NCBI RefSeq assembly: GCF_900115495.1
Contig: NZ_FOWR01000039.1
Location: 1 to 48,385 of the forward strand
From: Enterovibrio norvegicus DSM 15893
GTDB taxonomy: Bacteria; Pseudomonadota; Gammaproteobacteria; Enterobacterales; Vibrionaceae
DNA: 48,385 nt
Direction: 5' to 3'
Both the position numbers and the translations under genes were made by a program. This document shows positions 16,883 through 26,774 of the stretch, in pieces; the stretch's first letter is position 1; the number at the start of each line of letters is the position of its first letter. Under the pieces are notes generated by a model that saw only the letters and a program-made list of their open reading frames with translations, was not told where the DNA came from and made no database searches.

Positions 16883-18757
16883 ATGGTAGACAGCGGAAAT
16901 ACCTACAGGGATAAAGTGTCACAGCTTATCAGCTGGGGACACTGGTTTAGTTTTTTTAACATCATTGCAGCCATGTTGCTGGGCACACGTTATATCGCTC
17001 AGTCGGGTTGGCCAGAAACCCTGCTTGGACAAACTTATCAACTTTTTACGTGGATAGGTCATTTCGGCTTTCTGGTTTTCGCTGTCTATATTCTGATTAT
17101 CTTCCCTGCCAGCTTTATCATTCCGTCGCAGCGCTTAATGCGTCTGTTTGCAGTGCTCGTCGCCACTGCCGGACTGACCGCGTTATTGCTGGACATCTAC
17201 GCGTATCAAACACTGCACCTGCACCTGAATCCCTTGGTGTGGGAGCTGTTGTTGAGCGGTGAAAAAACGGACATGAACGCGCACTGGCAATACTTGTTTG
17301 TCGTCGTGCCCGCGATTTTCTTGCTCGAAATTGCCATGTCTGAATGGGTATGGCGCAAACTGCGTAAGCTGTCGCGTAAGCGTGTTGGTGTGCCTATCGC
17401 CACCGTGTTCTCGCTTTGCTTCATTGGCAGTCATCTGATCCACATATGGGCGGATGCTTTCTTATATAGCCCTGTGACGGCGCAGCGTTCTAATTTCCCA
17501 ATTTCTTATCCTATGACGGCAAAAACCTTCATGGAGAAATACGGTCTGCTTGACCGTCAAGAGTACCAAGCACGCCGAGATGAACTCGGTCAGCAAGATA
17601 GCGAAGTGATCCGTTATCCACTGGACAGTGTCTCTTTCGCCTCCAATGCGAACAGCTACAACCAGAACCTGTTGGTCGTGATGGTAGAAAGCCTTCGCGC
17701 CGACATGCTTGATCCTGTTGTGATGCCTCGCCTCAATGAATTTGCCAATAATAACGCCAAATTCGAGCACCACTTCAGCACCAGCAATGATGCAATGGCT
17801 GGCATCTTTGGTTTGTTTTATGGTCTACCAGGTAGCTACGCTCAAAGCGCGAGAACAGAGGGACTAAGCCCTTTGCTTATCGATACACTCGACAATAAGA
17901 AATATGCGTTTGGGCTTTTCAGCGCAGACAACTTTAGCAATCCGATTTATTACCAAAGCGTGTTTGGCAAGCATTTAGACACCGCACAGCGTTTTGAAGA
18001 AAAAGCGTCGTGGCTTGCTGACGATCAAGCAACGGATGCCCTCAACACGTGGGTCAATGCCTCTGACACGAAAGCCCCTTGGTTCGCCTATTTAGAGCTT
18101 AAAAGCGTCACCAATTATGAACAAGGCGGGGACTATACACGCCCGTTCCAGCCCTCTCTCGACAATGAATTGGCGAGCGTTGGCGACCATACTGCCTTGG
18201 TGCTGAAAAACAGCTACAACAACGCGGCGTACTATGTCGACGAATTGCTAGGCGACCTGTTTGATTCTCTTGAAGCCAACGGACAACTCGATAACACCAT
18301 CGTCATTGTGACCTCCAATCACGGGACTGAATTTAACGAGACAGGATCGAACAGTTGGGGTGCCAACACCAACTACAGCAATTATCAGTTACAAGTGCCA
18401 TTGGTTGTGCATTGGCCAAACAAAGCCCCACAAGTGATCGAAGCATACAGTTCACACCTCGATATCGTACCAACCTTGATGGAATCGATGTTAGCAGTTG
18501 ATAGCCCTGCGGAGCTTTACACCAGTGGCCGCAATATTTTTGAGCTTGCTGACAAGCCACGCAAATGGGTACTGGCAGGAGACAGCCGAGATATCGTTGT
18601 GGTGCAACCAGACAAAACCACTGTGGTGGACAAGTTTGGTAATTACCGTGTTTACGACAGCAACTATAAACAGCAGCCAGAAGGGAAACCGCAGCTGTCT
18701 GTGTTAATGCAAGTCATGCACGAACTAAAACGGTTCTACCACCCAGAAGAACAATAA
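16883..18757 (+). CDS. yejM: Inner-membrane sulfatase-like protein YejM/PbgA
   Basis: The 624-residue protein has five N-terminal membrane segments (about residues 15-190) followed by a periplasmic alkaline-phosphatase/sulfatase-fold domain from about residue 240. HLHLNPLVWELL, SHLIHIWADAFLYSPVTAQRSNFPISYPMTA and LLVVMVESLRADM match the family. In E. coli YejM (LapC/PbgA) senses lipopolysaccharide in the periplasmic leaflet and restrains LapB, protecting LpxC from FtsH. The start at 16883 (MVDSGNTYRDKVSQ) fits homologues; an upstream TTG at 16874 is less likely. The usual sulfatase Ser/Cys nucleophile context is not obvious (VESLRADM), as in other members that lack hydrolase activity. A terminator follows at 18765. 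Confidence 0.93.
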   Translation: MVDSGNTYRDKVSQLISWGHWFSFFNIIAAMLLGTRYIAQSGWPETLLGQTYQLFTWIGHFGFLVFAVYILIIFPASFIIPSQRLMRLFAVLVATAGLTALLLDIYAYQTLHLHLNPLVWELLLSGEKTDMNAHWQYLFVVVPAIFLLEIAMSEWVWRKLRKLSRKRVGVPIATVFSLCFIGSHLIHIWADAFLYSPVTAQRSNFPISYPMTAKTFMEKYGLLDRQEYQARRDELGQQDSEVIRYPLDSVSFASNANSYNQNLLVVMVESLRADMLDPVVMPRLNEFANNNAKFEHHFSTSNDAMAGIFGLFYGLPGSYAQSARTEGLSPLLIDTLDNKKYAFGLFSADNFSNPIYYQSVFGKHLDTAQRFEEKASWLADDQATDALNTWVNASDTKAPWFAYLELKSVTNYEQGGDYTRPFQPSLDNELASVGDHTALVLKNSYNNAAYYVDELLGDLFDSLEANGQLDNTIVIVTSNHGTEFNETGSNSWGANTNYSNYQLQVPLVVHWPNKAPQVIEAYSSHLDIVPTLMESMLAVDSPAELYTSGRNIFELADKPRKWVLAGDSRDIVVVQPDKTTVVDKFGNYRVYDSNYKQQPEGKPQLSVLMQVMHELKRFYHPEEQ

Positions 18758-18764
18758 AAAGGAG

Positions 18765-18787
18765 GCAGCCCAACGGCTGCTTTTTTT
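18765..18787 (+). terminator. Intrinsic terminator of yejLM
   Basis: Stem GCAGCC / GGCTGC with a 4-nt loop and a run of eight or more T, starting 8 bp after the yejM stop codon. Confidence 0.9.
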
Positions 18788-18879
18788 CTTCCTTATCCAA
18801 CTGGTTGAATCACACAGAGAAAATGAATAAAGACAATTGACACATTAACACTCAGTTCGTAACATGAATTTCAGTTAGT

Positions 18880-18956
18880 CGGTCTGTAGCGCAGCTTGGT
18901 AGCGCACTGTCATGGGGTGTCAGGGGTCGGAGGTTCAAATCCTCTCAGACCGACCA
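18880..18956 (+). tRNA. tRNA-Pro (anticodon GGG)
   Basis: The 77-nt cloverleaf has acceptor stem CGGTCTG / CAGACCG, D arm GCGCAGCTTGGTAGCGC, anticodon loop ATGGGGT (anticodon GGG) and T arm GGAGGTTCAAATCCTC. CCA is encoded (ACCA at 18953-18956). It closely resembles E. coli proL. A terminator follows directly, so it is a single-gene unit. Confidence 0.97.
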
Positions 18957-18962
18957 TTTTCG

Positions 18963-18996
18963 AAAGCCCGCAGCACAATCGCTGCGGGCTTTTTTC
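18963..18996 (+). terminator. Terminator of tRNA-Pro
   Basis: A stem AAGCCCGCAGC / GCTGCGGGCTT with a 6-nt loop is followed by TTTTTCG, beginning six bases after the tRNA. Confidence 0.93.
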
Positions 18997-19084
18997 GTTT
19001 AAACGCCGCATGCCCCGTTTTTACAGCACGTTACCGCATAGAATGACGCGCTGGTTTTCGCTACATAACACAAAGGTTGATGAT

Positions 19085-19843
19085 ATGGATATCTCGATAG
19101 CATTTGGTGTTCTACTCATCGTGCTGGGTTTTGTTGCTGGTATCATCAACACGCTTGCTGGCGGCGGCTCAAACCTCACCATTCCCGCGTTGATCGTGCT
19201 CGGTATGCCAGCCGAAGTCGCAAACGCAACCAACCGTGTGGGCGTGATGATGCAAAGCGTGTCTGGTGTTGCAGGCTTCCGTCATCATAAGCGACTGGAT
19301 ACCTCCGATCTGATCCCTATTCTTATCCCAACCTTGCTAGGTGGCACTATCGGTGCTTCTGCGGCGGCATGGCTACCATCATCTATCATCAAACCTTTGC
19401 TTTTAGGCACTATGTTGCTCATGGCTTTTATTATGCTCGTGAAGCCTTCGTTGGTTGCGCCAGAAGAAGCAGCAGACATAAAAAAGGTGGCTGACACGCC
19501 TGCATCATGGCTGAGTTTAGGCATTGCTGGGTTTTATGGGGGATTCGTTCAAGCGGGGGTAGGTTTCGTTCTGTTAGCCGCACTGTGTGGAACGTTAAAG
19601 TACGATTTGGTTCGAGGTAATGCCCTTAAACTAGTCTGCACCCTTGCATTCACGGGTGTGTCTCTTGCGATATTTGTTTGGCAAGATTTGATTCTTTGGT
19701 TGCCAGGTTTGCTACTCGCCATCGGCTCTATGTTTGGTGCATGGATTGCGGTGAAGTTTGCCGTCAAAGCTAACCCCAACACCTTGAAATGGTTCTTGTT
19801 CATCATGACGTTAGTCGGGTGTGTGTTTGCTTACAGTGCATAG
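19085..19843 (+). CDS. TauE/SafE-family membrane permease
   Basis: The 252-residue protein has eight or so hydrophobic segments and the two repeated TauE motifs: GFVAGIINTLAGGGSNLTIPALIVLGM near the N terminus and GFYGGFVQAGVGFVLLAAL at mid-length. The family includes candidate exporters or importers of sulfite, sulfoacetate and other small organic anions; the substrate cannot be told here. The start MDISIAFGVLL at 19085 is preceded by AAAGGTTGATGAT. The same frame is open upstream through the tRNA, which is not coding. No partner gene is adjacent. Confidence 0.85.
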   Translation: MDISIAFGVLLIVLGFVAGIINTLAGGGSNLTIPALIVLGMPAEVANATNRVGVMMQSVSGVAGFRHHKRLDTSDLIPILIPTLLGGTIGASAAAWLPSSIIKPLLLGTMLLMAFIMLVKPSLVAPEEAADIKKVADTPASWLSLGIAGFYGGFVQAGVGFVLLAALCGTLKYDLVRGNALKLVCTLAFTGVSLAIFVWQDLILWLPGLLLAIGSMFGAWIAVKFAVKANPNTLKWFLFIMTLVGCVFAYSA

Positions 19844-20083
19844 AATTAATGACAATAAATCGACTTTATATGTCCTGTAATATTGAACCCTAGAACAACC
19901 TCACATCTCTTTATTATCAAAGAGTTTACCATGATCACATGTCGACTATTTTACCTGTGACATAAGTCGTATACGATAAATATTCAGGCATTTCCAATAC
20001 CAATAGGTGTCATACTCAACCCTTGTCTATTTTAGAAGCAAGATCACATTTTGAATTTGATCGTGAAAAGGGAGTTGGCGGGC
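19844..20083. other. Intergenic region before the diguanylate cyclase gene
   Basis: These 240 bp are AT-rich. There is no clear terminator hairpin for the TauE-like gene and no convincing operator. I see no gene here. Confidence 0.4.
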
Positions 20084-21691
20084 ATGCAAGCTTTGGATTC
20101 TGTGTTCTGCCTCCGCGTGAGTGAAATCGTTTGTCAGCAAAAAGACACGCATTCTTTTTGTTTGTCGCTCGCTCAAACACTCTCTAGCCATGCTGATATT
20201 TCCCACCTCGAATTGTTTGTGGTCTCTGGTTCTGAGAATAGCTGGCACTTACTCACGGCCATGGAAAACCAAGATATTCATGTTCACGTGCCTGCTATTG
20301 TGTTTAGTAAAGAGACGTCCACATCCGTGGCACAGATCAACACGTGGCTTGCTGCCGATAAACGTATCGATGTTCTGGGTTCAAACCATCTACTGATCGA
20401 CTTATCAGTGCGAGGAGACACGTTTGGCTGCCTTGCCATCCGTTTCTCTCAGCCATTAGACGCCAATGTGTATTCGACGCTTACGATGCTAGCGACTTCC
20501 ATAGCAGGTGCACTTGATGGTCATTTGCAACATGACGCGTTAGAGTGCGAGAAAAGCCACCATGACCTCACACTCAAAAAGTGGCACTTAGAGGTCTGTT
20601 CACAAAAAGGCTTGCTCGAACAGCTGCATATCTTGCATAAAATATCGATGCGTTTATGGCATGCTCACTCCCTTGATAACATGCTCCATACCGCTGTTTA
20701 TGAATGCATCCACGCATTAGATTTCGACCGTATGGCAATTTTCTTGGTGAACAATCGCACGGGTATTTTGCGCGGAACGTATGGCACAGACGTTCACGGT
20801 GTTGTTACCAATGAACAGTGGTATTCCGCTGCCATTGATGAACATTATCACGCGAAACAGACACTCGATCGTCGCCAACATATCACCATCAATGAAGGGA
20901 CACCGCTCTATCACGCGAGCAAAGAAGTGGGCGTTGGCTGGAATGCCACAATTTCATTGTGGGACAGTGATGAAGCGATTGGTTGGATTGCGTGCGACAA
21001 CTTGTTGACGGGGACACCGTTGAAAAGTTACCACAGCGAGTTGTTAAAACTTCTTGGCGTGACCATGTCTCAACACCTCATACAACGACATGCGCAAGAC
21101 GACCTCAAAGCGCTCAACCAATCCTTGGAGCATCGTGTTGCAGAACGCACTACGCAGTTGGAGAATGCGAACAAACGCCTCAATCAAATTTCACGCGAAG
21201 ACAGCCTGACACAAGTCCCTAACCGACGCATGCTCGACGAGAAGCTCGAAGAGGAATGGCGACGTGCAAGACGCTATCACATGCCGCTGTCTATGCTGAT
21301 TATCGATATCGACCACTTTAAGCAATACAACGATAAATACGGACATGCGTTGGGCGATTTATGTTTGATGAAAGTGGCGAGCGCTTTAAGCAAAGTAGAG
21401 AGACGCGCAGGCGCGTTGTTTGCACGATTTGGTGGTGAAGAGTTTGTTTATCTGCTTCCTGGCTGTGATTCAGAAAGTGCTTCAGCCATTGCTCAGCGCG
21501 CGTTGAATGCCGTTCGCAAGCTTCAAATCATGCATGAAACGTCGCCGGTTTCGCCATGTGTTACCATCAGTATTGGCGGTAAAACCACGATACCTGATAG
21601 AGCAAGCAACCAACAACAGCTATTCATTGATGCCGATGTTGCTTTATATGAAGCCAAAAGCAGCGGCAAAGATTGTGCGTTTGTCTTGTAG
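20084..21691 (+). CDS. Diguanylate cyclase with GAF-like sensor (GGEEF)
   Basis: The 535-residue soluble protein has an N-terminal region of unknown fold (about 1-165), a GAF-like domain (about 180-340), a coiled-coil signalling helix (about 338-372, LNQSLEHRVAERTTQLENANKRL in its core) and a GGDEF domain. The active site is GGEEF (about 450-454) and the metal Asp lies in IIDIDHFKQYND, so c-di-GMP synthesis from two GTP is likely. The inhibitory I-site, normally RxxD, reads RAGA (about 441-444), so product inhibition at that site is probably lost. The start MQALDSVF at 20084 follows GGGAG; an in-frame TTG at 20051 is less likely. The signal sensed is unknown. A shared terminator lies at 21741. 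Confidence 0.9.
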   Translation: MQALDSVFCLRVSEIVCQQKDTHSFCLSLAQTLSSHADISHLELFVVSGSENSWHLLTAMENQDIHVHVPAIVFSKETSTSVAQINTWLAADKRIDVLGSNHLLIDLSVRGDTFGCLAIRFSQPLDANVYSTLTMLATSIAGALDGHLQHDALECEKSHHDLTLKKWHLEVCSQKGLLEQLHILHKISMRLWHAHSLDNMLHTAVYECIHALDFDRMAIFLVNNRTGILRGTYGTDVHGVVTNEQWYSAAIDEHYHAKQTLDRRQHITINEGTPLYHASKEVGVGWNATISLWDSDEAIGWIACDNLLTGTPLKSYHSELLKLLGVTMSQHLIQRHAQDDLKALNQSLEHRVAERTTQLENANKRLNQISREDSLTQVPNRRMLDEKLEEEWRRARRYHMPLSMLIIDIDHFKQYNDKYGHALGDLCLMKVASALSKVERRAGALFARFGGEEFVYLLPGCDSESASAIAQRALNAVRKLQIMHETSPVSPCVTISIGGKTTIPDRASNQQQLFIDADVALYEAKSSGKDCAFVL

Positions 21692-21699
21692 CGGCATGT

Positions 21700-21727
21700 G
21701 TCTCTAGTCTCTAGTCTCTAGTCTCTA
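21700..21727. repeat. Four tandem copies of heptamer GTCTCTA
   Basis: Four exact head-to-tail copies of GTCTCTA lie directly after the cyclase stop codon and before a terminator. The cyclic unit TAGTCTC differs at one base from TAGTTTC, the reverse strand of the array at 1707-1748. Confidence 0.95.
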
Positions 21728-21740
21728 GGTGTCATTGATA

Positions 21741-21770
21741 AAAAATAGCGAGACGAACCTCGCTATTTTT
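21741..21770. terminator. Bidirectional terminator between cyclase gene and topB
   Basis: A perfect 12-bp stem AAAAATAGCGAG / CTCGCTATTTTT with a 6-nt loop has A/T runs on both sides and lies between convergent genes. Confidence 0.92.
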
Positions 21771-21798
21771 CGTTCATATTGGTCGTAAATGTCAGCCG

Positions 21799-23745
21799 CT
21801 ATTTGCTAGCCGATTTCTTCTGGTAGCCCTTTTTCTTGCTTGAAAATGATCGGCCTTTTTTCTTCCTAAACGGCGAAGGACTTTGTGGCAATGAGCGCAA
21901 GCTCTCAGGCACTGGCCCTTGTCGAACGGAGCCCATTAGCGCTAACAGTTCGGATTCCAACGCCGTCATAAAGGGCTGATACGAACCCTTCTTTTCTGCC
22001 ATGTCATGCAGTTGACGCTCCCATTGCGCTGTCATGTCTGGGTATGCCGCTTTTTCAGGTAAGGCATCAATCAAGCCACATCCAGACGCTGTCGCCCGAA
22101 TCTGTTTGCCTTCTCGTGAAAGCAAACTGCGTTTAAAGAGCAAATCCAAAATACCCGCACGGGTAGCCTCCGTGCCAAGACCATCCGTTTCTCGTAGAAT
22201 TTTCTTCAACGAGGCATCTTGTACAAATCGACCAATACCAGTCATGGCTTGAAGTAAGGTGGCTTCCGTGAAATGCCTTGGCGGCTCTGTCATGCAATCT
22301 TTAATGTCCCCACGCAGACACGTCAGTACGGTGCCTTTTTCCAGCGGTGGAACTTGGCTTTCAATGTCGTCTTTTTGTGCAGCTTTATCTCGGGATAACA
22401 GCGCGCGCCAACCGTGAACAATAAGCTGTTTACCTTTCGCAATGAACTGTCCACCCGCAATATCAAAGCGTAGTTTGGCTTCGGCATACTCTGCGGCAGA
22501 GTAAAACTGCATCAGATACTGGCGAGCAATCAGCTCGTAGACATTCTGTTCGTAGCTGCTTAACGCACTGCTGCTCTTTCCCGTAGGAATGATCGCATGG
22601 TGCGCTTCAACTTTGGCATCGTTCCACGCCTTAGAACGTAGCGATAAGTTGGCATGTTTAACCGCCTCACCAAGTGATGACGCGGTTTTACTGATGGCTG
22701 CAGTCACGCTCCCCGCTTCTTTAAAATGACCGTTCGGCAAGTAGCGGCTATCCGATCGCGGATAGGTAATGACTTTGTGTTTTTCGTACAGCGATTGACA
22801 GCAAGACAACACATCCGCTGCGCTCATATTGAACCGCTTTGCCGCATCAATTTGCAGTGTCGATAAACTGTAAGGCAAGGGCGGCGCTTGCTTGCTGTTC
22901 TTTCGCTCTGATTCCGCCACTGTCGCGGGTTGACCTTCAATGCGTTTAGCAACGTTCTCTACCAACTTGCGTGACAGCACACGCCCTTCTTCATCTTGCC
23001 AGGGCTCACAGGATTCACTTGGCTGCCAACGCGCCAAAATGTCATTACCTTGATAAGGAATAACAGCATCCAATTGGTAAAAGGGGTTAGGGATAAACGC
23101 CTCTATCTCTCGATCGCGCCTCACCACCAAACCCAATACTGGCGTTTGAACGCGCCCTACGGATAACACACCTTGATACCCCGCCTGCTTGCCTAACAGG
23201 GTGTAAGCACGGGACATGTTCATGCCATAAAGCCAATCAGCACGAGAACGCGCTAATGCAGAAACAGACAAAGGCACAAAATCGAGGTTACTTCGCAGCG
23301 CTGATAACGCTTTTTTTACCGCGGACACGTTTAGGTCGTTAATCAATAAGCGTTGGATTTTTTGCTTCTTTGTGGCGGGCAACTTGGCATGACTAAACAC
23401 CTCATCCACCAGCAATTGCCCTTCTCTATCAGGGTCACCGGCATGGATGATGTCATCGAACTGACGCAGCAGTTTCTTGACGACAGAAAGTTGTTTCGCC
23501 GCAGATTTTCGCGGCTTTAATTGCCATTCAGAAGGGATAATAGGCAGATCATCAAGACGCCATGTTTTGTATTTTTCATCATAGGCATCGGGTTCGGCTT
23601 GCTCGAGTAAGTGCCCAATACACCACGTGACTGTGTCACCATTTGCAGCTTGAATATAGCCTTCATTGTTTTTATGAGGCTTAGGCAAAGCGGCAACAAT
23701 TGCACGGCCAAGGCTGGGTTTTTCTGCGATAAAGAGTCGAGCCAT
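21799..23745 (-). CDS. topB: DNA topoisomerase III
   Basis: The 648-residue type IA topoisomerase has a TOPRIM domain at the N terminus (FIAEKPSLGRAI; metal-binding DPDRE at 104-108), the SALARSRADWLYGMNMSRAYT and SVGRVQTPVL blocks, and the catalytic Tyr328 in KVITYPRSDSRYLP. It relaxes and decatenates DNA through a transient single-strand break, often together with RecQ. The C terminus is short and basic (KKKGRSFSSKKKGYQKKSASK-like) and has no zinc-finger cysteines, as in TopB rather than TopA. It is cotranscribed at most with ydjA upstream, from which a hairpin at 23806-23833 separates it. Confidence 0.95.
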   Translation of the reverse strand: MARLFIAEKPSLGRAIVAALPKPHKNNEGYIQAANGDTVTWCIGHLLEQAEPDAYDEKYKTWRLDDLPIIPSEWQLKPRKSAAKQLSVVKKLLRQFDDIIHAGDPDREGQLLVDEVFSHAKLPATKKQKIQRLLINDLNVSAVKKALSALRSNLDFVPLSVSALARSRADWLYGMNMSRAYTLLGKQAGYQGVLSVGRVQTPVLGLVVRRDREIEAFIPNPFYQLDAVIPYQGNDILARWQPSESCEPWQDEEGRVLSRKLVENVAKRIEGQPATVAESERKNSKQAPPLPYSLSTLQIDAAKRFNMSAADVLSCCQSLYEKHKVITYPRSDSRYLPNGHFKEAGSVTAAISKTASSLGEAVKHANLSLRSKAWNDAKVEAHHAIIPTGKSSSALSSYEQNVYELIARQYLMQFYSAAEYAEAKLRFDIAGGQFIAKGKQLIVHGWRALLSRDKAAQKDDIESQVPPLEKGTVLTCLRGDIKDCMTEPPRHFTEATLLQAMTGIGRFVQDASLKKILRETDGLGTEATRAGILDLLFKRSLLSREGKQIRATASGCGLIDALPEKAAYPDMTAQWERQLHDMAEKKGSYQPFMTALESELLALMGSVRQGPVPESLRSLPQSPSPFRKKKGRSFSSKKKGYQKKSASK

Positions 23746-23805
23746 GAGGAAATCTGAACAGAGGATATTGACGTTAATTTAGCGAAATTGCGTATTATTA
23801 ACAAC

Positions 23806-23833
23806 AAATAACTGGATATTCATCCAGTTATTT
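23806..23833 (-). terminator. Hairpin terminator downstream of ydjA
   Basis: A perfect 12-bp stem AAATAACTGGAT / ATCCAGTTATTT with a 4-nt loop, 22 bp after the ydjA stop codon. The minus-strand tail is T-rich (TTATTTGTTGTT) but not a clean T-run, so termination may be partial. Confidence 0.7.
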
Positions 23834-23855
23834 GCGCTAGATTGGATTCAGGTGA

Positions 23856-24404
23856 TCAAAGAAAAGTGACGAACTTGCTCGTATCACGCTTGGGAGGGTT
23901 TGCAGGTTCACATCCCGGCGTCCCAACATACAAAAAGCCAACGATTTCATCGTCACCTGACACATTGAAGGCTTCACGCACGACAGGGTGATACGCCCAC
24001 TTCCCTGTTCGCCAGAAGCCTTGAAAGCCCTGAGCCACAGCAGCCATCTGCATTGCTTGGGCTGCACAGCCAGCAGAAATGTGCTGTTCAATCACAGGGA
24101 CTTTGTCATGTTGCTTTGTACGGGCGATAACAGTGATCACCATAGGGGCACGAAACGGCGATTTCAGTGCTTTCTCAACAACAGCGTCTTCCGCATTGTC
24201 AGATTCAGCAGCACGTTTCAAAATGTCTGAAAGCTTTTCCAACCCTTCGCCGGTTGCCACCACAAATTGCCATGGCGTTAATGCACCATGATCGGGTGCA
24301 CGAAGCCCCGCTGCAATCATGTTGTTTAGGGCATCGCCGGATGGCGCGGGTTCAGCAAGGCGAGGGATAGAGCGACGTTGCGTCAGTAGGCTTAAAGCGT
24401 CCAT
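23856..24404 (-). CDS. ydjA: YdjA-like NAD(P)H nitroreductase
   Basis: The 182-residue flavoprotein matches the minimal nitroreductase YdjA: MDALSLLTQRRSIPRLAEPAPSG with the FMN-binding RRS, AGLRAPDHGALTPWQF, MQMAAVAQGFQGFWRTG and IVGFLYVGTP. Such enzymes reduce nitro or quinone compounds with FMN and NAD(P)H; the natural substrate is unknown. The start at 24404 has GGGACCTTTC ahead of it; an ATG at 24416 is possible but lacks a ribosome-binding site. The neighbours topB and fadH are on the same strand but separated by hairpins, so it is probably its own unit. Confidence 0.92.
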   Translation of the reverse strand: MDALSLLTQRRSIPRLAEPAPSGDALNNMIAAGLRAPDHGALTPWQFVVATGEGLEKLSDILKRAAESDNAEDAVVEKALKSPFRAPMVITVIARTKQHDKVPVIEQHISAGCAAQAMQMAAVAQGFQGFWRTGKWAYHPVVREAFNVSGDDEIVGFLYVGTPGCEPANPPKRDTSKFVTFL

Positions 24405-24446
24405 GAAAGGTCCCATTCAAGAAAACAATTACCCTCAAGATACCAC

Positions 24447-24478
24447 AAAGCCAGAAGGATATTTCCCTCTGGCTTTTA
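24447..24478. terminator. Terminator-like hairpin downstream of fadH
   Basis: A 9-bp stem AAAGCCAGA / TCTGGCTTT encloses a loop that can itself pair partly (AGGA/TCCC). It sits 19 bp after the fadH stop codon. The T-tract on the minus strand is short (TTTGTGG). Confidence 0.65.
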
Positions 24479-24496
24479 CGGATTTATACCAAACGT

Positions 24497-26521
<2,025 letters not shown>

Positions 26522-26531
26522 TTATTATGAG

Positions 26532-26548
26532 TTCTGGTCTGACCAAGA
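26532..26548 (-). promoter_or_regulatory. FadR operator upstream of fadH
   Basis: The core TGGTCTGACCA is identical to the FadR consensus centre (AACTGGTCNGACCAGTT); the outer bases TTC and AGA diverge partly. It is placed 26 bp upstream of the fadH start codon, where bound FadR would block RNA polymerase. Long-chain acyl-CoA releases FadR. Confidence 0.82.
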
Positions 26549-26774
26549 TAAGCCTGCAAAACCAAAAATTCAAACGTTTGTTTACATTTTTACAACACCG
26601 ATCAAATACCAGCATCGAAGGCTCGGGGTAGAGGATTTTTTATCTAATTACATAGACTTTTATGAGGTCTTTCCGACGGTTTATGTAGAATAGTGCTATC
26701 AAAAACCCTCAGACCCTAGCAATCCAAATAGGATTCGTTACGATTATGTCTAGGGAAAGTCGCTGGAATCATTC

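Noticed and set aside
18896-19084. N-terminal extension of the TauE-like protein through the tRNA gene
   Set aside because: The open frame runs through tRNA-Pro and its terminator; family proteins start at MDISIAFGVLL, which has its own ribosome-binding site.
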